From Magnolia sinica (lineage: Eukaryota > Streptophyta > Magnoliopsida > Magnoliales > Magnoliaceae): DNA of 64,000 nt. The first letter of the stretch is position 1. Every line of letters starts with the position of its first letter. The stretch spans positions 76,752,177 through 76,816,176 of the forward strand of contig NC_080582.1 in NCBI RefSeq assembly GCF_029962835.1, in the 5' to 3' direction. The position numbers were made by a program, and so were the translations under genes. The notes beneath the pieces were generated by a model. It saw nothing but the letters and a program-made list of their open reading frames with translations. It searched no databases and had not been told where the DNA came from. Positions 11,761-23,283 of this stretch are shown piece after piece.

Positions 11761-12322
11761 TGAATGACGTAAGGCCTCTTATCTTTTCTCTGACCTAGAA
11801 CCGCTCCAAGAGCATAATCAGAAGCGTCGCACATAAGCTCAAAAGGAAGGTTCCAGTAGGGTGGTTGTATGATAGGTGCACTAGTCAACATGCCCTTAAG
11901 CTTAGTGAAAGCTTCCTGACATGGCTCAGTCCACTCGTATGGTGCATCCTTTGAAGTAAATTACATAAAGGACGAGAGATGAGACTAAAGTCCTTTATGA
12001 ATCTTCTTTAAAACCCAGCGTGTCCTAAGAAGGATCGCACGTCCCGTATGTTCTTGGGTAGAGGTAAGTTAGAGATAAGATCAATTTTTGCCTTATCCAC
12101 CTCGATTCCTTTAGACAAGATAATATGTCCAAGAACAATTCCCTTATGAACCATAAAATGGCACTTCTCCCAATTAAGTACCTAATTCTTTTCTTCACAT
12201 ATTTTCAGCACACATTTAAGACTTTCTAAGCACTCGCTAAAAGATGAACCGAAAACAGAGAAATCATCCATGAAGACCTCTAGATATTTCGCCACCATGT
12301 CAGAAAAGATGCTCATCATACA
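11761..12322 (-). pseudogene. Athila-like reverse transcriptase, palm/thumb half, interrupted
   Basis: There is no long open frame, but the minus-strand translation contains VAKYLEVFMDDFSVFG with the polymerase aspartate pair (FMDD). A stop-broken stretch with HKGIVLGHILSKGIEVDKAK and PLPKNIRDVRSFLGHAGF follows. These are the standard words after the active site in Ty3/gypsy RT. Several in-frame stops (for example near 12182 and 12013) show decay. Confidence 0.75.
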
Positions 12323-12673
12323 TCACTGAAAGGTGGCAGGGGCATTACATAATCCGAATGGCATCCTTCTATAGGCAAAGGTGCCATAGGGACATGTAAA
12401 TGTGGTCTTTTCCTGATCTTCAGGGGCGATTTCAATCTGATTGTAGCCCGAATACCCATCAAGGAAACAGTAAGAGGAATGACCAGCTACCCTTTCCAAG
12501 ATTTGATCAATGAAGGGCAAAAGAAAGTGGTCCTTCCTCGTGACGGTATTCAGCTTCCTGTAGTCAATGCACATTCTCCAACCAGTAGTAACTCTTGTTG
12601 GCACGAGTTCATTATTGGCATTGGCTACGATGGTGATCCCAGACTTCTTAGGAACCACCTGAGTTGGACTCAC
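12323..12673 (-). pseudogene. Athila-like reverse transcriptase, finger/palm half
   Basis: The minus strand encodes PTQVVPKKSG, TGWRMCIDYRKLNTVTRKDHFLLPFIDQ, CFLDGYSGYNQI and FAYRRMPFGLCNAPATFQ. These are the first blocks of Ty3/gypsy reverse transcriptase, including the first catalytic aspartate in FLDGYSGYNQ. The downstream FMDD half is in the next entry. The upstream end is cut by a stop at 12674, directly after the ISDSQ-WVSP position. Confidence 0.9.
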
Positions 12674-13345
12674 TCATTGACTATCGGATATGGGGTATAT
12701 GATACCCACATCCAATAGTTTAAGAACCTCGGCCTTAACTACTTCCCTCATGTTTGGATTTAGTCTACGTTGTGATTGCCGAGCGGTCTTCGCATTATCC
12801 TCAAGATATATGCGGTGAGTACAAATCAAGGAGTCGATTCCCTTAAGGTCCGCTATTGTCCATCCAATGGCTCCTTTACACTCAATGAGAGTAGATATAA
12901 GCATATTCTCCTGTTCTTTCTCCAGGTGGGCAGAGATCACTACTGGGTATGTCTCATCTTGACCTAAATAGACATATTTCAAATCAAAGGGCAAAAGTTT
13001 TAGGTTAAGCTTCAGCGGCTTGAGGTTAGATGGTAGAGGCACTACATCAGTTTGGGGCAACTCTTCAAATTGTGGCCTCCACCGGTTAACTTCAAGTACA
13101 GGTGTAATATCAAGCAAGGCACACATCTCCCTAATCATGTCATCATCAAAATCATGGGAGTGGGCCAGACACGTCTCTAGAGGGTCAGAGGATAAGGTCA
13201 GAGGTGTCGTATCTTCCACGAAAGAGTCAAGCATGTTAATGTCATAGAAATCGTCATCATCCTCTAAGTTCCTGCCGTTATTGAAAAAGTTGTTTGACTC
13301 AATGTTATATTCCCAAAAGACATAGTCATGACACCATTCCTGCAA
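12674..13345 (-). pseudogene. Athila-like pol linker and RT N-terminus
   Basis: A 223-residue minus-strand block. An acidic linker (LEDDDDFYDINMLDSFVED; CLAHSHDFDDDMIREMC) is followed by PFDLKYVYLGQDETYPVVIS, GAIGWTIADLKGIDSLICTH, RRLNPNMREVVKAEVLKLLD and GIIYPISDS. The last three are hallmark Athila words before reverse transcriptase. It is the best preserved reading block of this element and supports the Athila assignment together with the tRNA-Asp primer sites. Confidence 0.9.
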
Positions 13346-13548
13346 TTGATAATTGCGTTTGAAGTGGCAAGGAATGGGCGACCAAGAATGATAGGAATCT
13401 AAGTGTTCATGTTATTGATGGGTTCGGTGTCCAGGATGATAAAATCTAAAGGGTAGTAAAATCTATCAACTTGGACCAACACATCCTCAATTATTCCTCT
13501 TGGTACACGAACAGAGCGATCGACAAGTTGTAGTGTGGTTAGGGTGAA
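13346..13548 (-). pseudogene. Athila-like aspartic protease, C-terminal remnant
   Basis: The minus-strand translation reads TTLQLVDRSVRVPRGIIEDV, then YYPLDFIILDTEP and IPIILGRPFLATSNAIINCR. These are the second half of a retrotransposon aspartic protease with the ILGRPFL flap-side motif. The catalytic D-S/T-G half and all of gag are missing; sequence after 13548 is unrelated. The element is thus truncated at its 5' side. Confidence 0.85.
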
Positions 13549-13741
13549 TCAAAACCAATTACAAATACATCTTGTACTTTATAGGTATTGTATAACTTCA
13601 TTTTTCAACAAGGTTACAAATCAAATTGTCAACTATACCCGATGAACCTGACCTAGTTTTATGCATGGTATGGATGTCCAATACACATCATGGCGAGGCC
13701 CACACAGCTCGACCGACCTCATAGTTGGTGTGTGTGTGTGT
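13549..13741. repeat. Foldback-repeat end and TG microsatellite
   Basis: No gene. Near 13670-13720 the words ACACATCATGGCGAGGCCCA and CTCGACCGACCTCAT resemble the right end of the foldback element at 34463-34992. A (TG)n run at 13727-13741 leads directly into the next LTR. Confidence 0.5.
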
Positions 13742-14553
13742 TGTCATATCCCGAAAATCGACACCCAAGTATGAAGACTCTAATTTGGAGTTCTTAGGTA
13801 TGAACCTAATAAAAATACACACATGAGAGTTCCTACTTGCCCACGCGGTCCGGTTAACATTCACTTATGATTTATAATCGGAGTAGCTTTAAATCAGCGA
13901 TATCAAAAGTTTAACAGAGATAACTAAACTTAGAAATATATACTTAGTATTCAAAATATATAATTCCAAAAGTGGCGTCCGTCCAAATTAAGACTATACA
14001 AGCCACAATATACATTCTACAAAACTAAACCATAGAGTCCACCCAACCGGGGACTCCAATCTATACATGTTCAAAATAAATAAAGTATACAAAAAAATAT
14101 TTTCGCCTAACACTCCTAAAACATCAGCGATGAAGCGAGCTGACCCATGCCTGTACATCTGAGACCTTAGTGGTACCTATATCAATTATATTGTATGGTT
14201 GGTATTTTAAAACACAGTCCTAGGTAGAGGAGTGAGTACCTAACTCAAGTAGTACCATTTTCTAAGTTACACATATTATCAACACAATCAAGCATAAGTA
14301 ATGATAGCATTATAAAATAAAAAATTTATAAGTTAATTATTTAAACACATATATGACATGATAATGTGCGCAATGGTTGGCTTACAATATAAGCCAACAA
14401 TGTTTACCATAAGGATATACGCAATTGTTGGCCTGCAACACAACCTAACAATGTTTGTCATGATGATATCAATGATTAGCCAAGTAATTATTATTCCCAG
14501 TTCAAATAACATGTTGACGAAGCTGGGATACCCCCATTCAATCAAAAGTCATT

Positions 14554-14648
14554 AAAGCAAGTGTTGGATTCAAAGCTAGTGTTAAAGAGTACAAATTGAT
14601 TTATTATACTCCTGAATATGAAACCAAAGATACTAATATGTTGGCAGT
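14554..14648 (+). pseudogene. rbcL: Plastid rbcL 5' coding fragment inside an LTR
   Basis: Read in frame, these 95 bases give [20 protein letters not shown] then [11 protein letters not shown]. That is the N-terminal region of the large subunit of RuBisCO, the plastid-encoded carbon-fixing enzyme, with a few substitutions. The fragment starts around residue 8 of the protein and stops after about 32 residues. The paired nested LTR has no such insert at the corresponding place (between the GGATACC word and the CCCTTGATCC word). It was therefore acquired by this LTR copy or its lineage. What the next 80 bases (14649-14730) are, I cannot say. Confidence 0.85.
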
Positions 14649-16066
14649 GGGGTGATAACTCTAAAAAGACAGATTGCCTATCTTTTCTTTCATCTTGGGA
14701 GAAATACGATCGGGGGGAGGTAATTCGAATCCCCTCACAAGTGTCCCTTGATCCTGTTTTAGGTTTGTCATCCATAAGTCCAACTTGTACAATTAAATAA
14801 CAATAAGGGCTAATCGTCTAAGGACGATCACAAATAATGTAAGGGTCATCACTCAAACACAAATCTAGTAAAGGCACGATATCAAATCCATCAACAATAT
14901 GGTAGGCTTATGGCCTTCACTAATACTCAATGATCATTATGGGAGGCTCATCACCTAATGCTTTACTAACACTGTAGGCTCGCCACCCAATGTTTTGTTA
15001 ATGTTACAGGCACGTCACTCCAATATATGCTGATAGCTCGAACATGGTGTCTCATACCATCATGCACGGCTCATGAGTCTTTTTAAGATTGTAACACACT
15101 AATGGTTATGAATAGACTTAATCATGGATAATAGTAGTATTTCATATTTCTCTTAGTATTATACAACCACCAAATAGAAGAATGATTAGGTCATCTAATA
15201 GACTGATTTGATCGATAATAGGGGGCCTTAGACAAAATTAACATTGGGCGCAAAGCATCCAGTGTAGTTATAAATGTTATTAATCGTCTGTGTTCAACCT
15301 CGATCGACCGTATAAGTCTGGAACAACCAATCCAAGGTGGGCTACCCACTTATTTATGCAATTTGCAGGCTCCTTCCACCACATCAATAATTCAAATTAT
15401 ACATACATAATCATAATCACTAATTAGCTTAATACCACATTAGGATATATCAATTAAACACATGTACGAACCAGCATAATTTAATGTATACCAATACAAT
15501 CTAATATATATTGACACAGAAATTAATACCACACTCAATTGTATCAATAGAACACATGTATTAATCAGTACAATCCAATGTACATCAATACGAATCAACG
15601 TTTATTAACAACACTTATTAAATGGCATAAATGGAATTCTAACAGTTGAAATCTCCTATTGATCAATAATTTCATCAAACGTATTGGATAAAACAACAAG
15701 TAATATTAAGGTTATAATAATAAAACAATTCAAGCACAAATAGTATACGAAATCTTATAATCAACTAAAAATTATTATCTAACACTATCAAGGGTTGATA
15801 AAAAGAAAATATAGAAGAATGGTCCGCACCTTAAAGAGTTTTATGCCACCTAATCACGATTAGGGTTAGAATTTTTGAAAAAAAAAACATAGATTCCTAT
15901 ACAAACACCAAGAATTAGATGAGCTTCATGCAATTCATCCTATAAAAACCTACATTGGGAGGTAGGATTCATTTTTTTAGTCTGATCGAAAGTGGAGATG
16001 AATTCAACAGAGGATTCGGTGGTTGTTAGGGCATGATAAAAGAAAATTGACAGAACAAGCATCGAA

Positions 16067-16111
<45 letters not shown>

Positions 16112-17224
16112 TTGTAACGCCCCGAAAATCCGCACCCGAGTACGTAGACTCTAATCCCGAGTTCCCAAGTGTTAACTTAATAAAATGCATATGCATCTTC
16201 ATTCTAATTCACATTAAGTCCACACACGAATAATCAGGGTTGCGTAATTCAACTTAGCAGAAACAAAGCGAGGCAGAGATAACAAAAATTAATAAATATA
16301 AGGCAAATAGTCAAAGTACAATTGGAAAGTGATGTCCGCCCTAATGAGGATTATATAAGCCATAATATACATACCGAAGATGGTTAAAGTGTAAAGTTTT
16401 CAGTTTATTCCAAATCTTCCATAACATAATGGTGGTGGCGCAAACCGATCTAAGCCTACCCGTCGAAGGCCTCGATAGAACCTGCATCAATAATATGTGT
16501 GGTTGGTGTTTTAAAATACCGTCTCAGGTGAGAGTAAGTAGTTAACTCAGTGGTTCCATTAGTTCTAAGTTACACATGCTATCGACACAATCAACGCAGT
16601 TAATGATAAACAAGAAATCAAACAATTCCTAAATACTCTTGTTAAATGTAAATATGAAGATATGACATGATGCATACCCTTTCCAAACAACACTCCATCA
16701 CACGGGACTCCGACCACCTAGTTCACAAATGACAATACTTCCTTAACTTGCCACTTCAATACATGTTTCGCCACATTCTAAACTAATGTGATGCGATGAA
16801 TGATCATGTTAGCCGGGTAATTATTAAGTTTTATTCATCCAGCATATTGGTGAAGCTAGGATACCGGCGTTATATCACGAGTTCTTATCCGGATCACATG
16901 GCTCGTTACCGCACGTAGCGACTCCTTACCAGTAGCCCTTGATCCAACTTTAGGTATCACCCGTTTATCTCACAAATCAACAATTCTAAATGTATAATAT
17001 AATACCTAAATGTATGAGAATCAACCCGATATGAATCGTCATCCAATACTGAGTATGATCACTTAATTCTGAGGTGTGAGCTTGTCACATAAAACCAAAA
17101 CACATAAAGGAAAGAGCTCGTCACCCAATTTCATTCACACCCGGGTCGTTAAAATAGTACTCTAGCACGGAATCATCAGCGGGGTAATTTAACGGGGGTC
17201 ATTTGAATTATGATTTATCACCTC

Positions 17225-17425
17225 CATCAGCGCTCACTGGTCACTTTAGGGAGGTTCGTCACCCCAGCATAGGCCGATAACTCGAACACGGTGTCTCATA
17301 CCACTATGTCCAGCTCATGAGTCTTAGTTACTCATTGGTCACTACGGGGAGGCTCGTCACCCCAGCGTAGGCCGATAACTCAAACACGATGTTCCATACT
17401 ACCATGCTCGGCTCATGAGTCTTAG
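17225..17425 (+). repeat. Two-copy 108-bp tandem repeat within the solo LTR
   Basis: The block containing GGTCACT..GGGAGG..CGTCACCCCAGC, GGCCGATAACTC and GCTCATGAGTCTTAGT occurs twice in a row; the outer LTR holds one partial equivalent near 15000-15085. Confidence 0.75.
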
Positions 17426-17812
17426 TAGGATTGTATTGCACTAACGGTTATAAATGGACACATTCATTGAGAACAGGGTATCCTACATTCCATTTAGTCA
17501 TGTCATACATTGTAAATATACATGATTAGTCGGCTAGTAGACTAATTTGATTGACTTAGGAGAATCACGATGCAACTGGCATTGGGTGCAAGCATCCCGT
17601 GTAGTCCAGATACTGTCAGTCGTCCGTATTCAACCCAAATTGATCGAACAAGCCTAACTAGGGTGGCCGCCTTCACTTGGGTCACCCCTCAGTTTAGGCG
17701 ATTTACCAACTAACCCAATATCCTAAGTAATCATAAACATCGCTAAGCGCTAACAATTCATCAAGAAATCACATTAAGATTTCATATGATACCTAAATTG
17801 AACAACACAACT

Positions 17813-18047
17813 ACCTATGCATTTCATCGAACATGTGAGCATCAATAGAAGCAACACACCTACTTAGGCATTTTATCGAACATGTAAGCATTAATGAAAC
17901 AACACATCTACTTAGGCATTTTATCAAGTGTATGAGCATTAATAAAAAAATCAAACATTCACTTAGGCATTCCATCAAACATATAAGCATCAACAAAATA
18001 ACACATTCATTCACTTAGGCATTCTATCAAACATATGGACATCCATA
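17813..18047 (+). repeat. 50-bp tandem repeat, five copies
   Basis: The word CTTAGGCATT..ATC, followed by AACAT(A/G)T and AGCAT, recurs at steps of 50, 48, 50 and 51 bases. An open frame on the minus strand (18014-17811) is only this repeat translated. Confidence 0.8.
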
Positions 18048-19504
18048 ACCAAGTAATAACATGTGTTGTGATCAAATCAATGTGTGAACATGTTAGCATA
18101 CACAACCTATCTATAAACAACAAAATCATTAACTGAGACCTTCAAGGGTCAATAAATGAAAACCTAAAAATAATGGTCCACACCTTAAGAAAGAATATCT
18201 GATTTTGAGCTCATAGGGTTAGGGATTTGGAAAAAATTACAAATTCCTATATAAACACCAAGAACTATATGAGATTCATGCAATTCATTTTTAAAAAAAG
18301 GTTAGGAAGTAGGATTTGTTTCTTACCTCCCAATCGCAAGTAGGGTGGATTCAATAGAGGAAAATGATCGAGGTCAGGGCCTTGATTGGAGGAGGCTGAT
18401 GAAATGAAGCACCAAAAACTCCAACTCCTACTCTCACTCTTCTTCTCTTCTTCTTTCTCTTTCTCTTTCTCTCATTTAGAAAATGCAAATTCGTATGGAG
18501 ATATGGGGTGCCCAAATGAAGCATTTATATAGTGTCAGATTTTATGTAAATGGCCCCAAGGGCTGGATTTTTACTATACTAGCCCTATGGGAGGGTTTTT
18601 TTAACCTCTAGGGCCCACTATAGGGTGTAAATATTGATATACACTATAGTATAGTTAGCCCTAATGATGATCTACATATGGATATGATCGGCCCACCATT
18701 TGGATGCGCCGATCGACAGATATGATTAAAAGTTTGTTCGACGGTCACCAATAGTCAATCGGGGCCACAGCTATACGGATATGTTTGAAAAAATATTTTT
18801 AGTCGGTACTCCGACTTTGGCCATGAATTGACGATTCGAAAGCTACAACTTTGTGAAAAAAGAAATAGACTTATTTCACTTAAGTTTCAAGCTTCAACCT
18901 AGGGTATTTGAGCATTTCAAGCACACGGCCTCTGGCCGAAGTTGGGCAATTCTGGATACTATCTTAATTCTCCACCTGCGATGACATCAAGCCCAGTGCG
19001 ACAGACATTATTCTATAGTTTCGAAACTAGTGGCCCACTAACGAGCGGTCTAAAGTTTGTTCGGAAAATGGAGGCATTTTTTAAATGAATTATGTATTAA
19101 GATTTCTTGTGCACAATTATTAGGGTTTAGATTAACTACGTGTATAGTGTGGCCTATTTATAATTAGCGAAAATGGCGATTCCGTCTTAATAACCGTAAA
19201 CTGTTGGTTTTTAGGCTAAAGGAGTAACTGGATTGATTTGGTTTGTCAATTAAGATCTGACCCCTACTTGTCTCGGCTTTGAGTAGATCTTTATTTAATT
19301 ACCGTTGTCTTGATTAGTCAATGACTGGTCAGCTAGATTTGGAACCTACGTGAACAAATGTCAAGGGTAAGCTCGATGTTTAAGTAATCGGGCGGATTCG
19401 TTGGCTTCTTACGATTGATTAATCGAATATGTGCGGCACTTTACTGGTAACACCCGTGTATAAACTAACATTAAGTGTTAATGGTCAGTAAGTGATAATA
19501 TAAG

Positions 19505-19550
<46 letters not shown>

Positions 19551-20723
19551 CAAGGGTTTTTTGGGAATCCAAAATAGTGAAAATTCAAGGCATTACACTA
19601 TTGCTAGAGAAAATTCGTATGAAATGGAGGGATACATAAGGGTTTGCTATTTATAGTGCTAGATGTGATGTAAATGGCCTTAATGGCCTAGTATTTGGTA
19701 TATCAACCTTATAGGAGGTCATTTCTAGCTACTGGGGTCCACTAGGAGATGTATGATTCAATATACATCATATGATAGTTGGCCTTGGTGATAATCTACA
19801 TAAGAATGCACTCGTCCAATCATTTGGATGTGTCGATTGATATGTATGATTAGAAGTCAATTAAACGATCGTCAATAGTCGATCAACACCTTGACTATAG
19901 GGATATGTGTAGGGTATTAACTTAGATTAGTGCCCTAAATTTGGTCATAATTTAACAGTTCGAAACCCGCAAGTTCGATAAAGATCGAAAGGGGACAATC
20001 AACTTACATTCTTAACAGATCCTAAGGGTATTCACACATTTATGCGCTTACCCTAAGAGCCCAAGTGGAACAGTTCGACGCGTAGTCTCGGTCATTCGTT
20101 CTGTAAAGGACGACAAGCCCGCTAAGACAAACATCTTTTTATAGTTTCGAGTCCAACGGCCTAGAGCTTATGTGGTTAATCCATGCATTTTTGGAACAGA
20201 TTAGGTAATGAAATTTCTCGTATGAGACAGATAAGGTTTGGATTAGCTAACTTCATAGTGTGACCTATTCACAATTAGTAAAAACAGTAATTCGATCCAA
20301 ATGATTTTAAATCATTGATTTTTTATTAAAAAATTGACTAGGTCAATTTACTTTAGATATGTGGGATAATCAAGGCCTAATCCATTTATTGTCTTGGTTG
20401 TAGGTGCATCTTTATTAAACTGCGGTAATTTTGATTAATCAGTGGTGGGTCACCAAGATCAGTGCCCTAGATGAATAGATTACAAGGATAGACTCTAGGT
20501 TTAAGTGATTGAACAGATTCGATAGCTTCTGAATGGTAAATAATCAAATTTGCATGGTTCAATTTATATTTAAAAGCTTTGTTAGAAGTTTTGTAAGGCT
20601 TGAAATTTAGACAAAAGTTTTCATGCGTGAGTTTTTAGGAATTCTTAATATAGACACGCATATTCATCCATATTTATTTAAGATCTTAATGGTAACGCTC
20701 GAAGATTTTTTTATTCCAAGTTA

Positions 20724-20812
20724 TGTGTGTGTGTATACATACATACACGTATTTACAAACACGCACACACACACACATATATATATAGAGAGAGAGAGAG
20801 AGGGAGAGGGGG
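20724..20812. repeat. Compound microsatellite (TG, CA, TA, GA)
   Basis: Successive TG, ACACGC/ACAC, ATAT, GAGA and G-rich runs. There is no gene. Confidence 0.85.
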
Positions 20813-21115
20813 GGAATGCTCAATTACGCACTAGTTCTCACAAGTTCTTGTAAGAACTTTTTGAGTACTCATTTCCGGTAATATGAGCCCAAAAACTAAG
20901 TAGTCCATATGATGCAGACCCATGAACACCCCCCTTTACCCTATCCAAAACATTGGTGGGCTATGACCAAAAAAGAGGCAAAAGTTGGGATCTAAGGTTT
21001 TTATGGGTTGGTTCATCACGTGGATGGTTTAGATTTTGGGCTCGTATCATTGGAAATTATTTCTCAAAAAGTTATCATGTAAACTCCCGAGAACGAGTGT
21101 GCATTTGAGCATTCC
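20813..21115. mobile_element. Foldback MITE (303 bp)
   Basis: The ends are imperfect inverted repeats: GGAATGCTCAATTACGCACT at the left and the complement of AGTGTGCATTTGAGCATTCC at the right. The inverted homology continues inward (GTTCTC / GAGAAC). The flanks are GA/CT-rich, so the target duplication cannot be read and the superfamily is open. Confidence 0.7.
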
Positions 21116-21931
21116 TCTCTCTATATATAGATTTGCTAGGCTGGACGTGAGATTGCCGGCTCACACCACACATGCATCAAAGTAGCCTAGGAACATGTAA
21201 ATATACTTATTCGATGTGGACCCAACCACCCAAAACCCGACTCGAGTTCATAATCAAAGACCTAGTTGGTACCCAACAGGCACTGGAGACCAGGAGGATT
21301 CAGGTCCTAGTCCTGAAAAAAAGAAAAACATATCAGCACTACCAGCTTGGGAACTTTGGGACCCAACCCGAACATGATAGATCTCGACGGCCCATTACAT
21401 TTAGATGGCAACTCATGGGCCACAGTACGAATATCACGCCAATCAAATCATTGCAAGGGACAAATACCAAATACCCCCAAACTGAATTTCGCGTACAAAC
21501 AGCCTCCTCTTAATGCTTTTATTCCAGCCCACACCTCACTTTTACCAATCATTCCCATCTACCTCAATCATTTTGGGGATAATGCCATAAAATGATCTGG
21601 AAAAACGGATGAACGGCGTGGATACAGAATACATACATCAATGTGGGCCCCACGGTAAGGGCGGCACTGTCTTGGGTGAGTTCGGGGTCTCACCTAATCT
21701 GTTCCCTATTGAACATCCCTTCCTGTGATATCCTCGTCATTTTATTTAGGGGCATCGACGGCCCAAATTGGGCCCAAGACGTCGGCGGCCCATTTGGTGG
21801 GCCCAAAAGCAGAGCTGGCCCTCGTCTTGAGCATGTGTTTAATGATGCAGCCATCTGCAATTTGCATTTCTCATCATTATGCATGGCCTGAGCCCAAGTC
21901 CAGCAGCCCACTTTTCTTCAGGATCTATGTT
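21116..21931. other. No gene recognised
   Basis: This contains GGGCCC-rich dispersed-repeat sequence (for example around 21630-21660 and 21750-21800). The short open frames on both strands overlap each other and show no domain. Confidence 0.5.
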
Positions 21932-21940
21932 GTTCATTAG

Positions 21941-22480
21941 GGACGCGGATTGCATACTGACACTGCCAGTAGCGAGATGGCTACTGGATAGTGCTGTGTG
22001 GGACCCAACATGATATACGTGTTTTATCCACTCCGTCCATATATTTTTTTCAGATCATTTTATTGCATGAGACAAAAAATTAGACAGACCCAAATCTTAA
22101 CTGAACCACACCACAAGAAAATAGTTGTGATTGAATGCCCATAATTAAAAACTTCCTAAGGCCCACTGTAATGTTTATTTTCCATCCACCCTGTTGGTTA
22201 CGTAACACAGAACTGGATGAAGGGAAAATACAAATATCAGCTTCATCCAAAACTTTTGTGACCCGCAGTAAGTTTTTAATGGCAGTCGTTCAATCACTAC
22301 TGTTTCCTGTGGTGTGGTCCACATGTGATATGGATCTGCCACATTTTTGGGCTCATTCTCTAAAAGGATATTTAAAAACGGATGGACGGAGTGGATAAAA
22401 CAAATAGATCAGGTTTGAGCCCACAGAGCACCGTCCAGTAGCTACGGGCTACTGACCGCGTCACTAGGCAATCCGTGTCC
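21941..22480. mobile_element. Mutator-type foldback MITE, perfect 9-bp target duplication
   Basis: Inverted ends GGACGCGGATTGC (21941) and GCAATCCGTGTCC (ending 22480) are flanked by GTTCATTAG on both sides (21932-21940 and 22481-22489). A 9-bp duplication is the signature of Mutator-like transposition. The body is a long imperfect palindrome. 'Tatacgtgttttatccactccgtcc' near 22013 and 'ggacggagtggataaaacaaat' near 22385 are inverted counterparts. There is no coding capacity. Confidence 0.92.
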
Positions 22481-22604
22481 GTTCATTAGGTGTGCCACTT
22501 CATGCATGAGACATGACACGAATGGCTTTGAAATGGGCTCGGCTAGGAGGATTGGCTTTCAGAAATAGCCCAAGCCCAGATGGATTAAAAAAGGGTGTAA
22601 ATCC

Positions 22605-23275
22605 TAGGGCTGAAAGTTGGGCGGGTTCAACCCAACCAACCCCGTGACCAACCCGACAATGTGGGCAAGATGTATAGGGTTTGGTCTTAGGCTTGGGCCA
22701 TACAAACGCCAACCTCATAAAACTTAGGTTCGGCTCGGGTTGAGGTCTCCGGTTACCCGACCCAACCCGAACCCGATCAATATATAAGTTCCTTATAAAT
22801 TAATTATAATTGAGTACCGATTGTCTATGTTGAAGGCACAAGAAATTCCAATGCCGTTAGGTTTCATTGGTCCACGTCATTTCCGATGACTCAAGCTAAC
22901 AAGATACATTGGATTTCTCTCTCCCAAATAGATTGCTTGATACATAATATAACTTTTAAAGGAGTAGTTGTCCTATATTTTAAGCTTGTTTGTTTAGAAA
23001 AAATATTCTTTATGATAAATAACTACATATGTAATTACTAAAATTATAGGTATAAAAAATAAAACTTGAATTGAAAATATAATAGACTAATGTAATTATG
23101 AAAATATTAGAATATATCTACCCGACCAACCTGGCTAACCCAACCGCACCCGCTTGGGTTGGGCTTGGGTTGAGAATTACCAACCCGAGGTTGGGTTGGG
23201 TTGGGTTAGGGTTGAGGTGTAGGAACCTTGGGTTGGGCTAGGGTTGACCACCAACCCCCCCGACTTTCGGCCCTA
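22605..23275. mobile_element. hAT-like non-autonomous element, perfect 8-bp target duplication
   Basis: The terminal inverted repeats are TAGGGCTGAAAGTTGGGCGG at the left and the complement of CCCCGACTTTCGGCCCTA at the right. GTAAATCC flanks both sides (22597-22604 and 23276-23283). An 8-bp duplication and TAGGG-type ends fit the hAT superfamily. The subterminal parts are rich in inverted AACCCAACC / GGTTGGGTT words. It is 671 bp long and has no transposase. Confidence 0.92.
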
Positions 23276-23283
23276 GTAAATCC

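Larger units (their letters stand above)
16113..19597 (+). mobile_element. Inner solo LTR (3485 bp) with 5-bp target duplication
   Basis: It starts TGTAACGCCCCGAAAATCCG at 16113 and ends AAGGCATTACA at 19597. The five bases CTATT flank it on both sides (16108-16112 and 19598-19602), a perfect target duplication. It has TG...CA ends and no primer-binding site, polypurine tract or coding domain. These features define a solo LTR left by recombination between the two LTRs of a gypsy-type element. A (TA)n run lies at 19511-19547. Confidence 0.92.
13742..20723 (+). mobile_element. Outer solo LTR (Ty3/gypsy type), split by a nested LTR
   Basis: It begins TGTCATATCCCGAAAATC at 13742 and resembles the nested LTR step by step: 'ACTCTAAT..GAGTTC', 'GCTGGGATACC', 'CTTGATCC..TTTTAGG', and, after the insertion, 'AAATTCGTATG..ATGG' and 'ATGTAAATGGCC'. 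Removing the nested copy and its duplication leaves about 3492 bp, almost equal to the 3485-bp inner LTR. The right end is placed at about 20723, before TGTGT, which also precedes the start; because both flanks are TG-rich this duplication is weak. No internal gag-pol domain is present. Confidence 0.75.
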
